Source of the DNA: Euryodendron excelsum | Taxonomy: Eukaryota; Streptophyta; Magnoliopsida; Ericales; Pentaphylacaceae | Assembly (NCBI GenBank): GCA_033060915.1 | Contig: CM065383.1 | Span: 11,103,501 to 11,167,500, forward strand | Length of the DNA stretch: 64,000 nt | Direction: 5' to 3' | Shown: in pieces, positions 23,476-34,783 of the stretch | Layout of the letters: the number at the start of each line of letters is the position of its first letter | Numbering within the stretch: the stretch's first letter is position 1 | The notes under the pieces: generated by a model | Seen by the model: the letters and a program-made list of their open reading frames with translations, nothing else | What the model was told of the DNA's origin: nothing | Databases searched by the model: none | Position numbers and translations under genes: made by a program

Positions 23476-24537
23476 CTGCAAGATTAAGTAAAATCATTTA
23501 CAATTAGCATAAAGGTGGGAGCAGAGCCTCCAAATTTACCAATATTAAGGGATACATGTTAAATTTGGGAAGTTGACAACTAATAAGAATGTCAGATTTG
23601 TTGTCTTACAGTTAAGATGCCAATGTAGACAATTATGTTATCAACACGAGGGCAATTTTGAGAATTCAATCTTACTTGTAGTAAAATAGGAGACATTTTA
23701 TAGGTAAAAAAACAAAAGAAAAGATATGAATATGGTATGTTAGAACAGGGGAGTATCATCAATTTCGACCGACGAGTATCAAACAGTCAATTCAGAGTTT
23801 GGAATTGGAGATATTTCACAACCTTAAAATTTGAGATATACCAGGGAAAGAAACTGAGATTAAAAAAAATAAAGAAAGAATAATTTGAACATAGAGAAAG
23901 GGTGATCAATGGAAGAATATGCAGTTACAAAACAACGAATAAGTGGAATATTAGTAAGTTACTAATAGTAACTGCTGCTGCTGTTTATACCATAATAATA
24001 TTGCACCAAAACCAATTTGCTTTTGCTTCAACAAATTTGAAAATCCTTTTCTAGATGCTTCATAGTTTGCTTCAGCAAAAATTTGGGGATATCCCACTCT
24101 CCCTTCAAGACTCACATTCAAATTCTCAAAATTCCACCAAACTAATACACAAAACAGTGAAAATTATTCACATGGACAGAAATCCAAGCAGGAACAATGT
24201 AGACTAGAAATGACACAACATCGGAAGTTGAAAATCTGTGAAGTAAAAAATTATTGACAACCCTATGATTCATGTCAATTTTTCCAATATATTAACAAGT
24301 CATAGCAATGCAGAATGCTCACCAATTGAATGTGGCATACAACTAAAAATCAAATGCAGAGACCTAAATCCAAGCAAGTTGAGATAGAATATATGAGGAG
24401 GAAAAGACTACGATGATAAAAAAATTCTACTGTAGTGTTAGTCATCCAGTAAACTTTCTTCGACATCTGAAAATACTAAAAAAATCAGATATAAGATACA
24501 ATATGCATTTCAAAAAATAACAACAATAAATTACTTC
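23476..24537. other. hAT interior, AT-rich non-coding DNA
   Basis: Intron-like AT-rich DNA between the captured helicase-like exon and the end of the transposase. No frame, RNA gene or repeat is recognised. Confidence 0.5.
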
Positions 24538-26496
24538 TTATAAATTCTTACTTCTCTTTTTATGTGACTCAATCCAGTCATTTGTAGTCACTAAGGCCTC
24601 CACGATATCCGAAAGTAAAGATGCACGTGTCTCATCAATCACCCTTCCTCCCACACTAAATGTTGCCTCTGATGCAATTGTAGTGGCTGGAATAGCTAAA
24701 ATATCACGAGCCATCCTTGCTAAAATTGGATATTTAGCACTATTAACCTTCTACCAATGTAAAATATTAAAATTCTCATTGTTTGGAAACACCGGTTCCT
24801 CCAAATATTGCTCCAATTCTGATTTTTCATAAGTATGAATCCTAGAAGCACGGTCCTTCATATACCACTCGAAGAAACTAGACAAACTTTCTTGCTTGGA
24901 AGAACTAGAAACCAATTGACTGCCACTGGAGCTACCATCATCAGTAACATGTTCATAAGAGCCTATGGAAGAGGAGAAAGCACCCCTATATTCACTAAAT
25001 AGATCAATGAAGGCATTTTGGACCCTTTCAACATGCCTTTGAGCATTCTTACCATAAATTCTACCATAATAATATTGCTCCAAAACCAATTTGCACCTTA
25101 AATCAAGAACCACGGCAATGGCTAACACCAAGCAACAATCTTTCCAATATTTCTCAAACTTATCTAACATAGTACCAGCCATCAAATGAAGACATTCATG
25201 CTCACTAACCTCCCATTCCCTCAAATGGAGTTGAATTAGACATATATCCGGAAAAAATACATTTGAAGTTGGAAAAGAAGTCCCACTAAAATGAGAGGTA
25301 GCCTTGTAAAAGACTTTCAAACACCCACTGATGACCTTTGCTATTTTCCATTCCTCTTCTGAAGGATTGTGCTTATAGTTTTTATCAATTTGCTCTAGGC
25401 GAAAGAATGCATTTTTCAACCCTATTGCGGCTTCAAGTATCAAGTACGTGGAGTTCCATCTAATAGGAACATTCATTGGAACCTTTTTCTTACCATGCAA
25501 TTTGACTTAATTTACTGCAATATCAAATTTTTGTTTTGCATAAGAGGATTTTTTCAAATACTTTACACTTTCCCTAACTTCAGAAATGAGATTTCCTATA
25601 ACTTTCAACCCATCTTGCACAATTAAATTGAGTATGTGTGCACTACATCGCACATGAAACAATTCCCCACCCAAAGCTAACATTGATTTATCACAAAGCC
25701 AATCCTGAAGAAGTCTTACCATGACATCATTGTTTGTCACATTATCAACCACTATTGAAAACAATTTCTTGTCTATGTTCCACTCCAATACTAAATCTCT
25801 GATGAATCTAAACAAAGTCTCTCCATCATAAGGGTGTTCGATATACTTATATGCAAGAATCTTTTTCTTTAATTCCCAATCATCAGTCACATAATGCACA
25901 GTTAAACAAATATAAGCAAAATTTTGATGGTCTGAAGTCCATAAATCAGTTGTAAGAGTGATTTTACAAGAAACGTCATCCAAAAATTGATCTAACTTGT
26001 CCTTTTCCATTTGGTAAACACCAAGAGCATCCCCCCTAATTGTGTTTCTAGAGACAAGTTTGAACCCTGGCTGAAGATTGTTGCAAAATATCTCAAGAAA
26101 CTCATGCTCAGCTATGTTAAAGGGGTAGTTATGCTTGATTACCATTTTAGCAAAATGCATACGACTCCTTTCTTGATCAAATTTAAACGTTGGCATCTTA
26201 GGAGTAGAGACATTCCTAGAGGCATTTACATCAAGTTGTCGTAATACTGGACATCTACCATCCAAATGCTTTAACAAGTGGCTTGTTCCTTTACTACTAC
26301 CCCCAACAAAGTCTTTCTTACAATGTTTACACCTAGCAACAGTTGTTCCATTAGGTGTTTTAATTTTGTCAAAGTCCTTCCACACTTTGGATGTCAGTTT
26401 TCGTCTCTTTGAAAAATCTTGAGTTACCTCCTCACCCAATTCAATGAATTCCTCATTCCTACTACTATCAGTAGGTTGAGTAGGATTAGTAGACAT
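24538..26496 (-). pseudogene. hAT transposase (zf-BED, RICESLEEPER-like), two nonsense codons
   Basis: A single 653-codon frame. Near the N-terminus (residues 38-82) is a BED zinc finger with VWKDF, then C56-x2-C59 and H73-x3-H77 followed by C82. The middle has the RNase-H-fold blocks LTTDLWTSDHQNFAYICLTV and IVVDNVTNND. The C-terminal hAT dimerisation region reads ILARMARDILAIPATTIASE, then TFSVGGR and LVTTNDWI. This is the size and order of plant RICESLEEPER-type transposases. The frame is broken by TAA at codon 330 (25507-25509) and TAG at codon 582 (24751-24753). The contexts suggest Gln CAA-to-TAA and the second Trp of a W-W pair (TGG-to-TAG). With no other frame loss, inactivation looks recent, so this copy can no longer make full-length transposase. 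Confidence 0.9.
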
Positions 26497-28429
26497 CTTT
26501 CAATAAGTCAAATTTGCTCTGTTGAAGGAAAACAAATATTAGGGAAGAGTGGTTTGACAGCAAAATAATATAAAAATAGAACTTGAGTGATACACATACA
26601 CACCAAGGAAGAGGTATCAATTTGTTTATACAACAGTAAATGACAACATATTTGAAATATATGTATGATGCTGTGTAAATTAAAATGATAATGAATCAAA
26701 AGCAATTTTAAGGTTCATAGAAAGAATCAAAAGCAATTTTAAAGTGACAAAATGAAAATGAATCAAAAGCATTGAGAAAATTATAGCTCTTAGTTCAACA
26801 TGACACCTTTTGTTATGATTGTTTCCCAGAATTTTAAATGCGCATATAGATTACTAGAATTTCAAGTCTACTTAAGCCATTCTAAAGTCATCCAAAACTC
26901 AAAATTTTAATTTATTTATACATTTTTTAAGTACACTAAACTTTTTCTACAACCTCCAACTCATTCTTCAATTTCCTCTGTAGTCACAGTATTACTAAAT
27001 TTCTTTTTGATAGATCATCAAACTCAAATTTGATTCAATTAATTACAGCTAGCATGACTAAACATTATGAATTGCAACAGCATGCTTCAAGCAGCAACCC
27101 ATACGACGTAAAGCTCCCAAAGAAACGATATAATATTGAACATAGACAAAAGCTATACAAAAAGGAAAAAAAAAAAGAAAAAGAAATAAAGATCTAGTGC
27201 ATCTAATTAAGCATATTTCTTCTTCAGCATATTATATTCCTGTGAAGGATTGACATTTCTCTTCATATATAGTTAACCCACGAATAAGCCCTTCTTTAAC
27301 TAGGCCACTTCTACTTCCGTTCATTATGACTATTTTAGATATTTTAGAAGTCCATTTCATAAGTTTAGGTGAAAAAATAGAGAAAGAAAACCTAAAAGAA
27401 AAGAAAAATGATTCTTGCACAACCCAAGTGCCAGAATCCAACACATCCTGCACTTATAAACCCAATATAAACCCAATATGGTTACTGGTAATAGTAATCT
27501 GACTCTTCTTCACATGATTCTGGACACCAAAAAAAATTTAGTACAGTGATCAAGAAAACTTACATGTTCAATGCCACTTCCAGTTTCAAAGAATGCAATG
27601 CTGAAACCTGCAATCATGGCAAGAAGTTTTCCGGCACAAGTTACATTATTCAAAAATCAAGTTAACATCATTTCACACTTAAAAAACTAACAACAATGGT
27701 TTCTTGAAAATATAGGAGCAAAGAGAATCGGGTGTTGTGGTTCATAAGGACAATTACAGGCCCTTATGTTTTCTTCTTCTGAATACACAAGATTATGAGC
27801 ACAATAAAATGAAAAAAGAATAAAAATCTTCAAGACTCTAATATAGATTGTATTGAAAATGTAAAACTCTAAACAATCATGTGGATCATCTTTTCTCAAG
27901 GCAAATATTTGAAAGTTTGTTGCGCTCCTAGTTTGCTTTCTCAACAAAGCACAAGACATTTGGTATGAAAACTTGAGGAATTTATCTCACTGAAACTATA
28001 ATATATTGATCAAACTGCGAAGCATAGTCATTCATATATGAGATTAGCTTCACAGCTTTCTTCAAAATCAATCACAAACCCAAAAACCTATAACACAGAA
28101 CGAGTAACACTACAATAAAATAAGAAAAACTCAACTGAAACTTGTCTAAAACTTCTCTTGAGCAACCAAAAATAAATCACAAACCCATCTACAAGACCAT
28201 GAGCAGTAATTAGAGAACCAAAGGCATACCTTGTTTCGATCGAAACTAGATCAAAGACGTTGCTTGGTATGGTGGAACCCTTCATTGATTTCTGTGGTCG
28301 AATGGTAGAACGTCTTCATTGCTTGCTATGGTGGCCGACGACTACGATGGTGGAGTGTCGTAGATTGGTAGAGATCGGTAGAGACAGGAATGAGATTGGA
28401 ATTAGGGCTTATCTTAAAACCAGAATTTA
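26497..28429 (-). other. hAT interior upstream of the transposase, likely its 5' region
   Basis: No long coding frame. A minus-strand open stretch around 27556-27640 (AGKLLAMIAG, then FSIAFFETGSGIEH) ends at a gtaagt donor and could be an untranslated exon, an upstream transposase exon or another captured exon. The GC-richer part at 28240-28410 may hold the transposase promoter. These are inferences from position. Confidence 0.4.
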
Positions 28430-28597
28430 CTTCTTATCGGATCGGGTCCAAAACAAGATTTACCGGATCTCATCATATCCGATCCGAAACTAATTGGATT
28501 AATTGGATCTGGATTAATGGATTAACGGATCGAATCTCATAAATTGAATCTGAATCTTACTGGATCGGGTCCGGTCCTGATCCGGATCAGACCCGAT
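28430..28597. promoter_or_regulatory. hAT right subterminal GATCCG motif cluster
   Basis: Repeated CGGATCGGGTCC, CCGGATCTC, ATCCGATCCG and GATCCGGATCAG motifs that mirror those at the left end. Confidence 0.65.
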
Positions 28598-28612
28598 CCA
28601 TTGACAGGCCTA
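28598..28612. repeat. hAT right terminal inverted repeat
   Basis: CCATTGACAGGCCTA, the inverted partner of the left end with one mismatch, directly followed by gttatatc. Confidence 0.92.
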
Positions 28613-28649
28613 GTTATATCGAAGGAGTCGGCTCCAGGCTTATGAAGTC

Positions 28650-29170
28650 GACACTTTTTGCTTCTGCATTTACCAGATGTTGTTCATTGACTTCATGAGT
28701 CCGCTCTTCATATCAATGAGGCGACTCCTTGTTCATTCTGTCTTCACATCTTTGGCTTCTACTGTCATGAGGCGACTCTTCATCTTCAGGAGTCCGCTCT
28801 TTGTTCATTCGTTCTTTGGCCTTTTACTTTGTTGTCAAGAGGTGACTCTTCGTCTTCATGTGTCCGCTCATTGATCATGACATCTTCAAGCCTTTGCATC
28901 TGTCTTCATGAGGCGACTCTTTATTTCAATGAGTCCACTCTTTGTCTATTTGGTCTCCATGTTTTTTGCTTCTGTGATCAAGAGGTGACTCTTCATTTTT
29001 CATGAGCTCGCTCATTGTTCATTTTGTCTTTAGGCCTTTTGCTTCTGTGATGAAGAGGCGACTCTTCATTTCTTCATGAGTCCGCTCATTGTCCATTTGG
29101 TCTTTAAGCCTTTTGCTTCTGTAACCATGAAGCGACTCCTTATTTCCATGAGTCCACTCATTGCGCAGAA
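28650..29170. repeat. Paired-motif array (GAGTCCGCTC / GAGGCGACTC) in the solo copia LTR
   Basis: Alternating atgagtccgctc and atgaggcgactctt motifs, each followed by 'ttc-ttttgcttctg-' spacers, about seven or eight pairs over 500 bp. This corresponds to the GAGTCGAC arrays of the other copia LTRs in this window but with diverged half sites. Confidence 0.75.
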
Positions 29171-30154
29171 ATCTGCTTTCTGACTTCTAATGATCCAGCT
29201 CATCTAAGCATTGGTATAAGATCTTCAAGGAGTATTTCTTTGGAGTATGATGATCAATTAAATCTCTTTAACTCATCAGAGTTAACTTCTTATTCAATTT
29301 GGATTGAATCAATCATTGGATGTTAGTCTTCTCTTGACTCTCAAACTGACATAGCTTCAATAGATCAATGTCCATCTTTTTTTCTTCATTTGCAAAGCTT
29401 ATTCTTTCATTGTAGAACATCTCCTTCAATGCCAAGCTTTCTCAATTATATGGAGCTTCACAATGCTTCATTTATGATTTCTTCTCTTTGCTAGCAATTC
29501 TTCTTTCTTCTTTAAAATCACTTCAGTGAGACTTTTGCAGGCTTGATGAAATGTCTCATCTAGTCTTCATTGATTCTTTATATTATAGAAGAATTCTTCA
29601 CTTGGATTCCAGGTAGAGATCAGACAATCATTGTGAGCCATCTTCTCAGCAACTTCAATCACATTATCTTGAATTGATCTTTGCATTCTTGATGAAGTCT
29701 TTTCTTGAGCATTTTTAATCTCTTCAAAAATCAATTCCTCTTCAACTGATCTTTGCACTTCTTCAACTGATCTTTGCATATTCTGATGAAGTCTTCAGTC
29801 TATCTTGAGTGCAAATCAATCTTCATTGAATCTATGCATACTTGATAGAAGCTTCATTTGAACGCCTTTAATCTCTTCGAATGTAGAACATTTGTTTGAA
29901 GTAGAAATAGGTATCGCTCTTCTGTTTGGTTCATTGCATAGCTCTTGGAATTCATTGTTTGATCTTGAATTTGTTATGCATTCTCTTTGACATGCATTAG
30001 ACTTAAGATTGAACTTTAAGTCTAAATTATGAACTTTGTTAATCTGCACACTAAGTAGAGTCATTAGTAAAATAATACAAGATTTAGTTATCATCAAAAT
30101 CAACATGGGAATTAACCTTGAGTTAACAAGGGTCAACTTTGAGTCAACACCTTC

Positions 30155-30804
30155 AAACCTCTGGCGTCCACCCCCAAAAGGGTAAACTCCATATTTGGTT
30201 AGTGGTTCGATTGGAGGAACTATCAAGAGACCGTAGGCTGAGAAACTGACACAGCATCCTCCCACAGTCAATATATTGTTCCCCCTTCTATCTAGAAGGG
30301 TAGTAACCAAGTAATTATGCAAAATGCAAATGCAAGTGAGTGCACCAAGTGTGTGTGAAATTTTCTAAAATGGAGGAAATGATCGAACACCACACATCAC
30401 ATCCTACTCATTCATCACATACATGGCTTTTAACCAGACATGAAATAAAATGTGAATAAAGGTCCACCTACAAAAGAAAATGCAAGGAGTTAGCGACTTT
30501 TCAAAGAACTTTATGCAGAATAAAATGAATTGCTCATGAAAATAGAAAGCAATGCAAAAGCATGCAAATGGATGTTAATGCAAGAGCATGAGTGCGAGCA
30601 AATAAATGCAAGGGATGACACTTATTTGAAAAGTGTTTTGGAAAATAATGTTCGCTTTATTTTTTTTTAACAAACTTAAGATTTTAAAAAACTTTTTGAG
30701 AACTTAGAAAATTTTTGAAGAGTGGATAAAACTGGACAAGGTAACTGAAGATTCTGGGTGAGTAAAAGGTAAAGAGACATGACAATGGCCTAACCTTCTA
30801 AGTG
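30155..30804 (-). other. Internal region of the giant element next to its primer site
   Basis: In element polarity this is the untranslated leader just downstream of the primer site. It directly continues the sequence interrupted at 19910: 'ggttcccgaa-ccttc' joins 'ccttc-aaacctctgg' once the nested LTR is removed. It has repeated 'atgcaa' words (30530-30610) and no coding frame of interest. Confidence 0.65.
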
Positions 30805-30822
30805 TCCCCAGTAGAGTCACTA
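30805..30822 (-). other. Primer binding site of the giant element (tRNA-Arg type, decayed)
   Basis: Two bases inside the right LTR the minus strand reads TAGTGACTCTACTGGGGA. The intact form I know from related elements is TGGCGACTCCACTGGGGA, complementary to a tRNA-Arg 3' end and beginning with the TGG that pairs with CCA. All three differences are C-to-T or G-to-A. Confidence 0.65.
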
Positions 30823-30824
30823 GC

Positions 30825-32408
30825 TGTCGTGCCCCGGTTTTTAACCAAGTCCTTTAGGCTCGAGAAAAAGCACGAAACTCTATCATTAGAACTCATCCTC
30901 CTAGAAAGACGAGTGCGATTGGGTTTAAACTTGAAATTGATTTGATGAAGGGCTTTTCTTGAAAAATGAGACTCGCCACCTAACTAGACTACGGTGAGTT
31001 AGGTCACCTAAAACTAAGTGTAATCCGAAAATTAAACCTAGGATTTTTTAAAAAGGTTTTAAAAAACTCTTCAAGAGAGGATTTTTAGGAAAATAAGTTA
31101 TTGGCAACTTTTGAAAAGTTTTAAACCTTTTTTGGAAACAACTCTATTTTGGTCATTCGAAAAAAGAAATCTATGGTCCGGGAGTTGATTACGTGTAGGG
31201 ACGATATCCTAAGATCATCACCCTACCCCGCCCTTTCAGTACTTACTTGTCTAATTACTCTTTTGTTCACTCACTAGAATAACCGGTTACCATTATCCAC
31301 TTAATATTCACTTTAGAATTTTGAAAAGGGGGTTCAGTCGTTACTTTTTGGATAAATGATGTATGATGCAAGTCTGGAGGAAAAATGTTTAAAAACATGG
31401 AATCTTTGAAGGATTTTTGAAACAAGGATCTTGAATTGATAAAGAGTTTTGAAAAAGGAGTTGAGTTGAAATAAAAGTTATGACTGCACAATTTTAGGTT
31501 GCCTATGTATCTCATTTGGCAAGAATTAGGTCATTCGTAGTTCGGGCAAGAGCCCAATGGAAAATAGATGCATTAGGGCTTTTAGAATGCTTTGAAGACA
31601 TTTTGTAGTCTTTGGAAAACATGACTTAAGAATTTTGATTTGAAGTAGGATGTTAGAGTGTTTTTGGAATAGAACTTGAAGGTTTTTGAAAACGCTCTTG
31701 AAATAGGGTTTTGAAGTATTTTGAAATGTTTTTAGAATAACTCAAGGGAGTTTTGGAAGTGCTTTGAAATAATTCAAAAGAGTTTTGAAAATGTTTTGAA
31801 GTTTTGTTTTGAAAACCTTGGAGGTGGAGTCTGGATTGGAAATACTCTTGTGAACTTATCTTCGAAAAAGCTTGTTGAAGGTAATTTTTGAATACCTTAT
31901 TGGAAGGCATGTTTGATGTTTCATCACCTTTAGGAGGTTAGTCATTGAAGAATTAAACCCTTCTTTGGGTTATGAGTTTTGAAAATATGCTTGAAAAAGG
32001 AGGCCAGAAACTTCCTTTTTGGCTTTTAAACCTTAGGGTCATAGAACCCTACTTGAATGTTTCAATTTCACTTAAACAATTCTAACCATGGAAGGGTGAG
32101 GGGTTATTTCAAGATTGTGAGGTTTGAAAATCATTTTTGAAAAGAGCTTTTAATAACATTTAGGGATTTGGAACCCTAATATAGACAATCTTGAAAGTTG
32201 TATTTAATGTATCACCTTCTTTTGAAATTCCTAACCATACAAGAGGTAGAGACACCTTAAGTTTGTGAGTTTGTGGAAACATTTTTGAAAATAGTTTTTG
32301 AAAAATGTTGAGTGTCTAGCCATCTTAGTTGAGACAAGTTTAAGAGAATTTCTTGGAGACATTTTTGAAGAACGAGTGTGGAAGCATTGGAAAAGATTTT
32401 AAAGTTGA
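30825..32408 (-). repeat. Right (5') LTR of the giant element, first segment
   Basis: Starts tgtcgtgccccgg and follows the left LTR (7335-8900) base for base with scattered differences until 'aaagttga', where the nested solo LTR begins. It continues at 47611. Confidence 0.85.
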
Positions 32409-33789
32409 TGTCGCGCCTCGGTTTTTGGGTCCAAAGTCCTTTCGGCTCGAAGACCAAAAGCACGTAACTCTGTCACTAAAACTCGTCCTCCTAGAAGGAT
32501 AAGTGCGACTGGGTTTGAATTGCAGATTGGTTTGATTAAGGGCTTTGTCGAAAAATAGGAATCGCCACCTAACTTGATTAAGGTGAGTTAGGGCACCTAA
32601 AACTAAGTGTTAATCCGAAGATTAAACCTAGGGTTTTTAGAAAAGATTTTTGAAAACTCCCTCAAGAGAGAAAGGGTTATTAAGAAAATAAGTTGTTTGG
32701 CAACCTTTAGAAAGATTCAAGCCCTTTTAGAAAATAACTCCATTTTGAGCCTTCGAAAACAAAAATCTATGGTCCAAGGGTTGGTTACGTGTAAGAAAGA
32801 TATCCTAAGATCATCACCCTATCCCGCCCTTTCGATACCTACATGTCTAATCACCATTTTGTTCACTCACTAGAATAACCAATTACCATTGTCTACTTAA
32901 TATCCACTTTAGAATTTTGGAAACAAGGTTTAGTCATCACTTTTTGGATAAATGATGCATGATGCAAGTTTTGGAAGTAGTTTGAAAACACGAAAATTTT
33001 GTAGGAGTTTGAAATGAAAACTTTGAGTTGATTGAAGTTTTTGAAAAGAAGATTGGAGTTAAAGTAGAAGTTATGACTGCACCATTTTAGGTTACTTACG
33101 TATCTCACTTGGTGAGAATTAGGTCATTCGCAGTTCGGGCAAGAGCCCGATGGAAAATAGGTGCATTATAACCTTTGAAATTTTTTGAAGACACATTGAG
33201 GTCTTTGAAAAATTTGAAGACACTTTGGGTCTTTGAAAAAAATTTGAAGATGCTCTGTGGTCTTTGGAAAAAGAGAACTTGAGAGTTTTGATTTGAAATC
33301 TGGTAGTGGAGTGTTCTGAGATAGAACCTTGAAATCTTGACAGGGGATTTTGAAGTGTTTTGAAATGCTCTTGGAACAACTTCAATGGGGTTTTGGAAAG
33401 GTTTTGTAGTCATGTTTTGAAAACCTTGGAGGTATGATTTTGGGAGTGTTTTAGTAACTAGATCTTCAAAAAGTTTTTGAAAGTGGTTTTTGAAAATGCT
33501 TAGGAATTTGGAACCCTAATATGGACAACCTTAGAGGTTGTTCTTGATGTGTCACTTTCCCTTAGAATCTCTAACCATGAGAGGGGTAGGGACACTGTAG
33601 GCTTGTGACTTCTTGAAAGTATTTTTAAAGATAGAATGTAGGAGTCTTTAAAAAGGGTTATGGAGCTGGTTTTTGGAATCTCATAAGAGTAGGGGGTTTT
33701 GGAAAAATGGGTTGAGCATAGTTTAACATTGATAAATCATTTAAAAGGGTGTTCATGAGTTGGAACCTTGAAGCATACTAACCAATGTT

Positions 33790-34270
33790 GGGTTGACCTA
33801 TGGTTAAGGGTGACATAAGGTTAACTAGCTTGGGTTAGGTTAACCTAGGGTTAAGGTGACCAAGAGTCAACTAACTTGGATTAGGTTAATCTAGGATTGG
33901 ATAACTAGGGTCAAGCTAATCTTGGGTTAGCTAACTAGAGTCAAGTTAACCTAGGGTTGAGTAACTAGGGTCAAGTTAACCTAGGGTTGGATAACTAGGG
34001 TCAAGTTAACCTAAGGTTGAGTAACTAGGGTCAAGTTAACCTAGGGTTGAGTAGCTAGGGTCAAGTTAACCTAGGATTGGGTAACTAAGGTCAAGTTAAC
34101 CTAGGGTTGGATAACTAGGGTCAAGTTAACCTAAGGTTGAGCGACTAGGGTCAAGTTAACCTAGAGTTGAGTAGCTAGGGTCAAGTTAACCTAAGGTTAG
34201 GTAGCTAAGGTCAAGTTAACCTAGGGTTAGACAATTAGGGTCAAGTTAACCTAGAGTTGGATTAGAGAAT
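33790..34270. repeat. ~30-bp minisatellite, about fifteen units
   Basis: Regular repeats of ggtcaagttaacctagggtt followed by gagtaacta or ggataacta. The core AACCTAGGGTT is near-palindromic. The homologous regions of the outer LTRs (9005-9215, 47720-47970) are shorter and less regular, so the array expanded in this copy. Confidence 0.92.
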
Positions 34271-34783
34271 GGTTTTGAAAGGTGGTTTAAGGCACTTTTT
34301 GGAAAAAGCTTTGAAAAACAATTCATGTTATGCAAAGGACTTTGGTAATCAGCCTTTTTGAAGATCATTTTCATGAAAATTTGACTCTAGCCAAGAGTAT
34401 GGTTATATGGTTGATGTTGGAAAATCATTTCAAAGGAGGTTTATTTATGACCATTATAACCACTATCTTGGCATGAGTATGGAGTCCAAAGATCATTATG
34501 ATGATGACAACCTTTGAAATACCATTTTTAATGCGAGGATGGAGAGAAAGAATTTTTCGAAAGCTAATTTTTAGAAGGAGATTTAGAAAACCATTTTTAA
34601 AGGAAATCATTCCAACAAGTTAGGGTTCCCATGGCCAATGTGAAGGGAGACCACTCAAGAGAGGGCTCCATAGGGCCATTCCAACCACTAATCTTGGGAG
34701 AATGGAAACCTTATAAATCAAGGAGTTTGAAAACCATTTGTGTGCAAGAGATGAAAGAAAAGGGAACCATTCTAACAATTTAG

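Larger units (their letters stand above)
20589..28612 (-). mobile_element. 8.0-kb hAT transposon (RICESLEEPER-like) carrying host gene fragments
   Basis: Terminal inverted repeats are TAGACCTGTCAATGG at the left and, read inward from the right, TAGGCCTGTCAATGG (14 of 15 identical). Perfect 8-bp target duplications gttatatc flank it (20581-20588 and 28613-28620). Both subterminal regions are packed with GATCCG/GATCCAGATCC-type motifs. It encodes a full-length but nonsense-interrupted hAT transposase on the minus strand. The rest, unusually long for this family, holds exon-like pieces of unrelated plant genes (FAS1, LIFEGUARD and probably a DEAD-box helicase) with intron-like DNA around them. 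Confidence 0.93.
19916..30149 (-). mobile_element. Solo LTR of a Maximus/SIRE-type copia element, split by a hAT transposon
   Basis: Begins tgttggtccaaaaggcaacc and ends ttgagtcaaca on the plus strand. Reversed, it starts TGTTGACTCAAAG and ends with the Maximus/SIRE-type 'cccctcttgggttgcc...ccaaca'. It is flanked by ccttc on both sides (19911-19915, 30150-30154). Removing the hAT and one copy of its 8-bp duplication leaves about 2.2 kb (19916-20588 plus 28621-30149), the size of one LTR. No primer site or internal region is present. Its 28.6-29.2 kb part contains repeated GAGTCCGCTC and GAGGCGACTC motifs. Short minus-strand frames here (29567-29779, 29816-30322) look fortuitous. Confidence 0.85.

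Noticed and set aside
19916..30149. A full copia element with hAT as its interior
   Set aside because: Removing the hAT joins the two parts into one ~2.2 kb LTR with a single duplication at each level. There is no primer site or internal sequence.
29816..30322. A 168-codon minus-strand frame
   Set aside because: It starts in the giant element's leader and runs across the ccttc junction into the copia LTR, so it is a chance frame over an insertion boundary.
33790..34270. Interstitial telomere sequence
   Set aside because: TAGGGTT words recur, but within a 30-bp unit with other fixed bases, not as consecutive TTTAGGG repeats.
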